From Holosporales bacterium (GTDB lineage: Bacteria; Pseudomonadota; Alphaproteobacteria; BNTO01): a stretch of 10,898 nt of DNA. Below, piece by piece: positions 7,337 through 10,898 of the stretch (within the stretch, counting starts at the first letter, position 1; every line of letters starts with the position of its first letter). The notes under the pieces were generated by a model, which did no database searches, was not told where the DNA came from, and was given only the letters and a program-made list of their open reading frames with translations. The translations under genes and the position numbers were made by a program. The stretch is taken from positions 1 through 10,898 of the forward strand of contig JAISRQ010000091.1 of NCBI GenBank assembly GCA_031273545.1, in the 5' to 3' direction.

Positions 7337-7468
7337 TATGGTGGAAACTTGCGTGCAATGGACAATGTTGTTGAGAAAGGCTATTACACGCACTCCCCCT
7401 TCGAGATGACCGAGATCACCCCTAACAGTGAATCAGAGCTCAGGGGGGCAAGCCCGCAGCTGTGGCCA
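7337..7468. other. Gap between convergent genes with an in-frame open continuation and a hairpin
   Basis: After the TAA at 7334-7336 the same frame is open for 58 more codons to TAA 7511-7513, including an ATG at 7358 that would give a 51-residue peptide ('MDNVVEKGYYTHSPFEM...'). No Shine-Dalgarno precedes that ATG, and its last ~14 codons run antisense to the next gene. AGCT-CA-GGG (7437-7445) can pair with CCC-GC-AGCT (7453-7461) just past the end of the minus-strand gene; it has no T-run, so a terminator role is only possible. Confidence 0.35.
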
Positions 7469-7885
7469 TTACTTACTTGGTTGTGGGAGCAGCTTCTGAG
7501 CAAGTTGGTCTAACGTTGCCCGCATTTCGGTGATTGTTTTTCGCATGTCAGCGATGGCAGCAATGTTAGAAAGGACAGCTATTAAAAATTGTTCCATTGT
7601 GATAGGGGGCAAACCTCCCGAGCACCCGTACCCCATACCTTGCTGCATCATTGGGTTTTGCTGCATCATTGGGTTTTGTTGCATCATCGGGTTTTGTTGC
7701 ATCATTGGATTTTGCTGAGGGTACATTCCATACGCACCCTGCATAGGGGGCATCTGTTGCTGCTGAGGAAAATAAGGCATAACCTGCCCTTGGGGATTGG
7801 CAGCGCTTTCTCCAGCGGGACTAAAAACGATAGCACAACAACCAAGCAACACTGCTTTTAATGTGAACTTTTCAGATCTATTCAT
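7469..7885 (-). CDS. Small secreted Gln/Met/Pro repeat protein (unrecognised)
   Basis: Read leftward from ATG at 7885, the product has 138 residues; a TTG five codons upstream (7900) is possible, but the ATG gives the better signal peptide. Residues 1-29 form that peptide: basic n-region, core 'AVLLGCCAIVF', and cleavage probably after 'ESA' or 'ESAA'. 'LLGC' at 13-16 resembles a lipobox, but the hydrophobic stretch before it is too short. Residues ~30-85 are low-complexity Pro/Gln/Met, with four six-residue units of the form QNPMMQ. Residues ~97-134 form an amphipathic, probably coiled-coil helix ('FLIAVLSNIAAIADMRKTITEM...'). No family is recognised. The upstream sequence has only a weak GAGAA as Shine-Dalgarno. 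Signal peptide, adhesive-type repeat and coiled coil suggest a structural or surface-associated role; this is inference. Confidence 0.7.
   Translation of the reverse strand: MNRSEKFTLKAVLLGCCAIVFSPAGESAANPQGQVMPYFPQQQQMPPMQGAYGMYPQQNPMMQQNPMMQQNPMMQQNPMMQQGMGYGCSGGLPPITMEQFLIAVLSNIAAIADMRKTITEMRATLDQLAQKLLPQPSK
7641..7712 (-). repeat. Four tandem 18-bp units coding six-residue Q/N/P/M repeats
   Basis: Four consecutive 18-bp units (7641-7658, 7659-7676, 7677-7694, 7695-7712) are close variants of TGCTGCATCATTGGGTTT on the plus strand. The first two are identical and the others differ at one to three positions. The unit is in frame, so copy-number changes would alter protein length without breaking it. 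Confidence 0.9.
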
Positions 7886-8144
7886 ACGTATTATTCTCAA
7901 ACAAATACAGTCTATAAGTAATATTTACATACTCTAATATTTTAGACAATATGCCATATTTTTTTATATATTTGCTATCTATTCGTCTGTTTAATAGAGA
8001 AGCGACTTATAAAGGATAGGCAAATTATTTTTTTATAAAGGTGTAGATATCGCTAAAGATGCTGTTTATACTGTTTTTACGGGAAGGGTTAATGCTTTTC
8101 GGACAAACATAGAGATTTTCAATAAAAACAATCCGGAGTCCCCA
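7886..8144. other. Divergent AT-rich intergenic region
   Basis: This region separates the minus-strand secreted protein from the plus-strand leader ORF and ABC-F gene, so it must hold both promoters. On the plus strand a candidate pair is called at 8044-8072. On the minus strand TTGTCT (7949-7944) is a fair -35 box, but no good -10 box follows. GGAG at 8135-8138 serves the leader ORF. Confidence 0.45.
8044..8072 (+). promoter_or_regulatory. Possible promoter for the leader ORF and ABC-F gene
   Basis: TAGATA (8044-8049, four of six) and TATACT (8067-8072, five of six) are 17 bases apart. Transcription would start near 8079, about 65 bases before the leader ORF. The -35 match is modest. Confidence 0.3.
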
Positions 8145-8255
8145 ATGAATGCGGACCAGAATATGAAGAATCATGAGCGTTTGACTGGCTCAAAAGTCCG
8201 TAATCTTTTGAAGCGTGGGTATAGGGGGGGGTCATGGCTAATACAATTTGTATAA
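8145..8255 (+). CDS. 36-residue leader-like ORF overlapping the ABC-F start
   Basis: ATG 8145 has a well-placed Shine-Dalgarno, GGAG at 8135-8138, six bases upstream. The 36-residue product starts 'MNADQNMKNHERL' and is basic in the middle ('SKVRNLLKRGYRGG'). It ends at TAA 8253-8255, so it overlaps the first 22 bases of the ABC-F gene in another frame. The ABC-F gene itself has no properly spaced Shine-Dalgarno, so translation through this ORF may deliver ribosomes to it or regulate it. Codons 27-29 run over eight G. Residues ~8-25 resemble the decayed copy before pnp, so this may instead be the truncated start of an old gene with its tail lost. No known family is assigned. Confidence 0.45.
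   Translation: MNADQNMKNHERLTGSKVRNLLKRGYRGGSWLIQFV
8150..8222 (+). repeat. Copy B of the 72-bp sequence also found before pnp
   Basis: This aligns with 719-790, sharing TGCGG, TGAAGAATCA and AAAAGTCCG(C/T)AAT at matching spacing apart from one base. Its ends TGCGGAC and GTCCGTA can pair with one wobble. Unlike copy A, its reading frame is intact and starts at a ribosome-binding site. Confidence 0.55.
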
Positions 8256-9625
8256 ACAATTTTAGTTTATCTTTTCCCCATAAAGTTTGCTTCGACGATT
8301 TCTCCACAAAAATCCCCCATGGCGAACGCATCGCTATTATTGGTCGCAACGGAAGTGGAAAATCTTCGCTTTTGAAGATGATCGCTGAAACGGATCCTAC
8401 GATGGCTTACATTCCACAAACGATTACGAATTTTAATAATTGTAGTGGTGGCGAACGGTTTAACAAAGCGCTATCAACAGCACTAGGCAGCGACCCCGAC
8501 GCCTTGCTGCTAGATGAGCCAACCAACCACTTGGACCGCGACAACAAAAACGGGTTAATGCGAATGCTGCGGGCTTACAACGGAACGCTAATTATTGTCA
8601 CACACGATAAGGATATTTTACGACACATTGTTGATGTACTATGGCACATAGATAACGGAAAAATTACCATTTTTAAAGGAAAATACGACGATTATCAGCG
8701 TGAACGACAAACGCAGCATAGGGCGTTGTCAGATCAAATTGCGTCGCTAAAACGCCAAAAGCAAAGCGCTCACGATAATCTAATGAAAGAACAAGAACGA
8801 ATATCCAAAAGCAAAGCATCTGGCTCCAAAAAAATGGCAAACAAAAAATGGATGAAATCTGTTGGTGACTTGAAAGCAATGAAGGCGGAAAAATCCCAAG
8901 GAGCGAAACTTAAGGAGATTGATAAAGAAAAACAAAATTTACTTGACGAGCTCGCGGGGGTGAGGTTGCCTGAAGTGATCCTCCCGCAATTTAATTTGGC
9001 GGCGCGTGGGACGCCGAAGGGAACAATTTTATACATTCGCGACGGCTACGTTGACTACGGCGATGCCGCGATCGCAGGCCCAATACACGTGTCGATCCAA
9101 GCGAATGAACGCGTCGCTGTGACCGGGAAAAATGGAAGCGGAAAAACGACGCTAATCAAGGGGATTTTAGGCGATTCAAACGTAATTAAGACCGGGGAAT
9201 GGCTTGTTCCGCCCCCCAAGGATATCGGCATTTTGGACCAGCACTATCAAACGCTCCCCAGAGAAAAATCCGCATTGGAAATAATTTCGGAGTCCGCACC
9301 ATCATGGAGTCACGCTGAGATTCGTAATCACCTAAACGATTTTCTTTTTCGTAAGAATGAAGAGGTTAATGAAAAAGCAAAAAACCTCTCAGGCGGAGAA
9401 CTGGCGCGTCTTTCGCTTGCACAAATTGCAGCAAACCCGCCCAAACTTCTTATTTTGGATGAAATCACAAACAATCTTGACCTAGAAACTTACGAGCATG
9501 TTACCCAGGTCTTGCAAAAATACCCCGGCGCAATGCTTGTCGTTTCGCACGATGATAATTTTTTGAGTGAAATAAAGGTTGACACGTACGTAAGAATTGA
9601 CGGCGCGAATTCATTTGGAGAGTGA
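8234..9625 (+). CDS. ABC-F family ATPase (ribosome-associated), resistance-type architecture
   Basis: The 463-residue protein has two ABC ATPase domains and no membrane segment, as in ABC-F translation factors that act at the ribosomal E site. NBD1: Walker A GRNGSGKS (37-44), signature CSGGE (70-74), Walker B and D-loop LLLDEPTNHLD (91-101), H-loop THD (123-125). A charged helical linker spans ~150-262, rich in Lys/Arg/Gln. NBD2: Walker A GKNGSGKT (298-305), signature LSGGE (385-389), Walker B LLILDE (405-410) followed by ITNNLD instead of PTNHLD, H-loop SHD (438-440). In NBD1 only 27 residues separate the Walker A lysine from the signature, against ~81 in NBD2; this shortened NBD1 is also seen in Vga/Lsa/Msr-type antibiotic-resistance ABC-F proteins. 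Whether this one protects against an antibiotic is inference. ATG 8234 gives a complete first strand, and an in-frame TAG at 8222 excludes an earlier start. Its Shine-Dalgarno is poor, which fits coupling to the leader ORF. Confidence 0.9.
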   Translation: MANTICINNFSLSFPHKVCFDDFSTKIPHGERIAIIGRNGSGKSSLLKMIAETDPTMAYIPQTITNFNNCSGGERFNKALSTALGSDPDALLLDEPTNHLDRDNKNGLMRMLRAYNGTLIIVTHDKDILRHIVDVLWHIDNGKITIFKGKYDDYQRERQTQHRALSDQIASLKRQKQSAHDNLMKEQERISKSKASGSKKMANKKWMKSVGDLKAMKAEKSQGAKLKEIDKEKQNLLDELAGVRLPEVILPQFNLAARGTPKGTILYIRDGYVDYGDAAIAGPIHVSIQANERVAVTGKNGSGKTTLIKGILGDSNVIKTGEWLVPPPKDIGILDQHYQTLPREKSALEIISESAPSWSHAEIRNHLNDFLFRKNEEVNEKAKNLSGGELARLSLAQIAANPPKLLILDEITNNLDLETYEHVTQVLQKYPGAMLVVSHDDNFLSEIKVDTYVRIDGANSFGE

Positions 9626-9803
9626 ATGCAGCCCCCGAACTTATCTAACCAATCCTACTTAATAATAAGTTAGTAAATCGTCAAAAAATGCAAAAAAAAC
9701 ATCCCCATTTTATAAAAAAAGACGAACTAAGGGCTCTAGCGCATTTCCCTGGGGTATCAATATGTAAAGGTAATGCATAAAAAGAAGTCGGTAAAAAGGA
9801 GGT

Positions 9804-9935
9804 CGTACCCCTCCACCACCCATCCAGCCTATCACAAAAAGATTAATGAAACGTAAATGCTAAAAAACGGTAAATTTGCGGTTAACGGTTCTTTTACTTT
9901 TTCCTGCTAGAATTTATGGGTGGTGGTGGGGTGCG
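9804..9935. repeat. Long imperfect inverted repeat, 18 of 20 pairs
   Basis: 9804-9823 (C-rich, core CCTCCACCACCCAT) is complementary to 9916-9935 (core ATGGGTGGTGG) at 18 of 20 positions, with 92 bases between arms. As RNA it would make a very stable GC-rich stem. Confidence 0.6.
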
Positions 9936-9964
9936 GGCTCACCTTTTTTCGCAGCAATTCTAGC
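9906..9964. repeat. Perfect 9-bp inverted repeat nested against the longer one
   Basis: GCTAGAATT (9906-9914) and AATTCTAGC (9956-9964) are exact reverse complements. The loop contains the right arm of the longer stem (9916-9935), so the two stems interlock and may compete. A second TTCTAGC at 10000-10006 offers an alternative partner for GCTAGAA. Confidence 0.5.
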
Positions 9965-9989
9965 CCTATTGCCAGGCAAAATACCTACG

Positions 9990-10113
9990 ATTATCCAGTT
10001 TCTAGCCTGCATTGGGTACCCTGGCACACCCCATCCCAAAATGATTACGAGTTTTTGAGGAAGGAATACACTTGTTATTATCCATATTCTAATATTTGGG
10101 AACCCCGGTACAC
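9990..10113. repeat. Two degenerate ~40-bp direct repeats
   Basis: Copy 1 (9990-10029) and copy 2 (10077-10113) both begin ATTATCCA, have TTCTA at offset 10-14, and end with TTGGG(T/A)ACCC(T/C)GG(C/T)ACAC (15 of 18 identical); copy 2 lacks three bases in the middle. A poorer partial third copy, TTCTAGCC...GGCA, lies at 9958-9978. On the minus strand both translate to a similar peptide, 'PG(F/Y)P..R.W', which looks like a dispersed intergenic repeat family rather than a gene. Confidence 0.55.
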
Positions 10114-10180
10114 ACATTTGCATTTTTTTATAACCCGACCCTTTTTACCAATACTCCGCAATCCTTTAGAAAATAGGTAT

Positions 10181-10216
10181 ATATGATATCTCCCCACAAT
10201 ATGGTATCATCCCACA
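10181..10216. repeat. Two abutting 18-bp direct repeats just upstream of bamB
   Basis: ATATGATATCTCCCCACA (10181-10198) is followed directly by ATATGGTATCATCCCACA (10199-10216), identical at 15 of 18 positions, then TATG. The pair ends seven bases before the bamB Shine-Dalgarno (GGAG, 10224-10227). Two binding sites for one regulator, or a feature of the mRNA leader, are possible. Confidence 0.6.
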
Positions 10217-10233
10217 TATGTTGGGAGAGCAAA

Positions 10234-10898
10234 GTGATTTATATAATGTACGTAAACATGGTGACATCAGCGCTAACCTTAGTGTGCCTCGCCCTTTTGT
10301 CGGGTTGTGCGTCTAAAGCGAAACTCCCTGGGCACCGCGAACCGCTGGTCGCATCCACAGCCGAGTTGACAGAGGACAAGACCCTCCTCCTGCAACCAAT
10401 ACGCATGCCAGATTGCAGAGTGAGCGCAAACTGCACCCAAGCCAATGAAACATTTACGCACGAAGTATCCAACCAGTGCTTTGATATAGATGGCGCCAAA
10501 TTTATTTGGGATGTATTTGTAGGAAGAGAATCATCTGAGAAAGAACGGTTGCTCTCTAATATAGTCGTTTATAACAATGTCGTATTTGGCGGCACATCAA
10601 GTGGACGTGTGTTCGCTGTTGATGTGGCGACTCACAAGCTTTTGTGGCGTGCTGACGTGGCAAGGAAAGTAGAGGATGCCGCGCGAATCGGCGGTGTTGC
10701 AATCACAGGAACAGGACACCTCGCCGTAACAGCAGCATCCGGGGATGTGGTCTTGTTAGACCCTGCAACAGGAGCCGTGCACAAGAAGGTAAACTTGGGA
10801 TGCACAATTCGTTCCGCCCCAACAATTTGCCCTGATCGCATTTTTGTACAAGGGAGTACCAACGCGTTATTTGCTCTAGATAATCAACTGAACATCGT
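10234..10898 (+). CDS. bamB: BamB-like outer membrane assembly lipoprotein, 5' part (partial)
   Basis: The frame is open from GTG 10234 to the window end (221 full codons). GGAG at 10224-10227 is six bases before the GTG, which favours it over in-frame ATGs at 10246 and 10258. The N-terminus is a lipoprotein signal: hydrophobic 'TLVCLALLSGCASK' with lipobox LSGC and lipidated Cys at ~25. 'LPGHREPLV' shortly after matches the 'LPG.R.PVL' motif typical of alphaproteobacterial BamB. Beta-propeller (PQQ-like) strands follow: 'GGTSSGRVFAVDVATHKLLWRADV', 'ASGDVVLLDPATGAVHKK' and 'VQGSTNALFALDNQ'. BamB sits on the inner face of the outer membrane and helps the BAM complex insert beta-barrel proteins. 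Oddities: no basic residue before the hydrophobic core from the GTG start, and three cysteines in the ~35 residues before the first blade. The end of the gene lies outside the window. Confidence 0.85.
   Translation, partial: MIYIMYVNMVTSALTLVCLALLSGCASKAKLPGHREPLVASTAELTEDKTLLLQPIRMPDCRVSANCTQANETFTHEVSNQCFDIDGAKFIWDVFVGRESSEKERLLSNIVVYNNVVFGGTSSGRVFAVDVATHKLLWRADVARKVEDAARIGGVAITGTGHLAVTAASGDVVLLDPATGAVHKKVNLGCTIRSAPTICPDRIFVQGSTNALFALDNQLNI

Larger units (their letters stand above)
9626..10233. other. 608-bp repeat-rich intergenic region before bamB
   Basis: No convincing gene is present. Short ORFs on both strands (for example 9876-10058 plus, 9914-10123 minus) overlap repeats and lack ribosome-binding sites. 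The first ~170 bases are AT-rich with A-runs; near 9636-9666, AACTTAT and ATAAGTT could pair but have no T-run. AAAAAGGAGG at 9793-9802 looks like a strong Shine-Dalgarno but is followed by no start codon; it can pair with CCTCC (9810-9814). From 9804 onward several inverted and direct repeats follow, listed separately. GGG/GG runs at 9918-9937 could also form a G-quadruplex. Confidence 0.5.

Noticed and set aside
7641..7712. Possible CRISPR-like array
   Set aside because: The units are contiguous 18-bp repeats with no spacers and are coding.
9793..9814. Gene start at the strong AAAAAGGAGG sequence
   Set aside because: No ATG, GTG or TTG follows at a usable distance, and the GGAGG can pair with CCTCC just downstream.
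9876..10186. Short ORFs on both strands (9876-10058 and 9920-10186 plus; 9914-10123 minus)
   Set aside because: They lie over inverted and direct repeats, overlap each other, lack ribosome-binding sites, and give repeat-derived or Trp/Pro-rich peptides.
10239..10499. 86-codon minus-strand ORF opposite bamB
   Set aside because: It is antisense to the lipoprotein signal and N-terminus of the BamB-like gene, which has clear protein features and a Shine-Dalgarno.
1..10898. tRNA or rRNA genes
   Set aside because: No T-loop GTTCGA-type motif in a cloverleaf context and no rRNA-like sequence was seen in non-coding stretches.

Overview
The window looks like a chromosomal segment of an alphaproteobacterium, probably a host-associated one (Rickettsiales or Holosporales-like; this placement is inference). 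The polynucleotide phosphorylase and the BamB-type lipoprotein have the alphaproteobacterial form. The DNA is AT-leaning, gene density is low, and intergenic regions are long and rich in repeats and potential RNA structure. Conserved housekeeping genes alternate with unrecognised small secreted proteins and a surface-type leucine-rich-repeat protein, a mix often seen in intracellular lineages.

Layout: 1-680 is the 3' end of a BspA-like leucine-rich-repeat gene. 681-1028 is a gap holding a decayed 72-bp sequence (copy A). 1029-3281 is pnp, with a Gly/Arg-rich tail, followed by a stem-loop. 3282-3643 is a gap with a 13-bp perfect inverted repeat and further pairing, a candidate structured RNA. 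3644-3970 is a small YggT-family membrane protein. 4095-6737 is valS, starting at TTG behind a strong Shine-Dalgarno. 6824-7336 (+) and 7469-7885 (-) are two convergent small secreted proteins with internal repeats. 8145-8255 is a 36-codon leader-like ORF containing the second copy (B) of the sequence seen before pnp. It overlaps the start of an ABC-F ATPase (8234-9625) across a run of eight G. 9626-10233 is a 608-bp gap with several inverted and direct repeats, ending in two adjacent 18-bp repeats. 10234-10898 is the 5' part of a BamB-like outer-membrane lipoprotein gene that runs off the window.

Function: pnp (RNA turnover), valS (tRNA charging) and the ABC-F protein (ribosome-associated) serve RNA and translation. 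YggT and BamB serve the inner and outer membranes. The LRR protein and the two signal-peptide proteins probably face the periplasm, surface or host. There is no large operon: most genes sit alone with their own upstream region. The best places for something new are the leader ORF and G8 tract before the ABC-F gene with its relic before pnp, the structured gap after pnp, and the repeat-dense gap before bamB.
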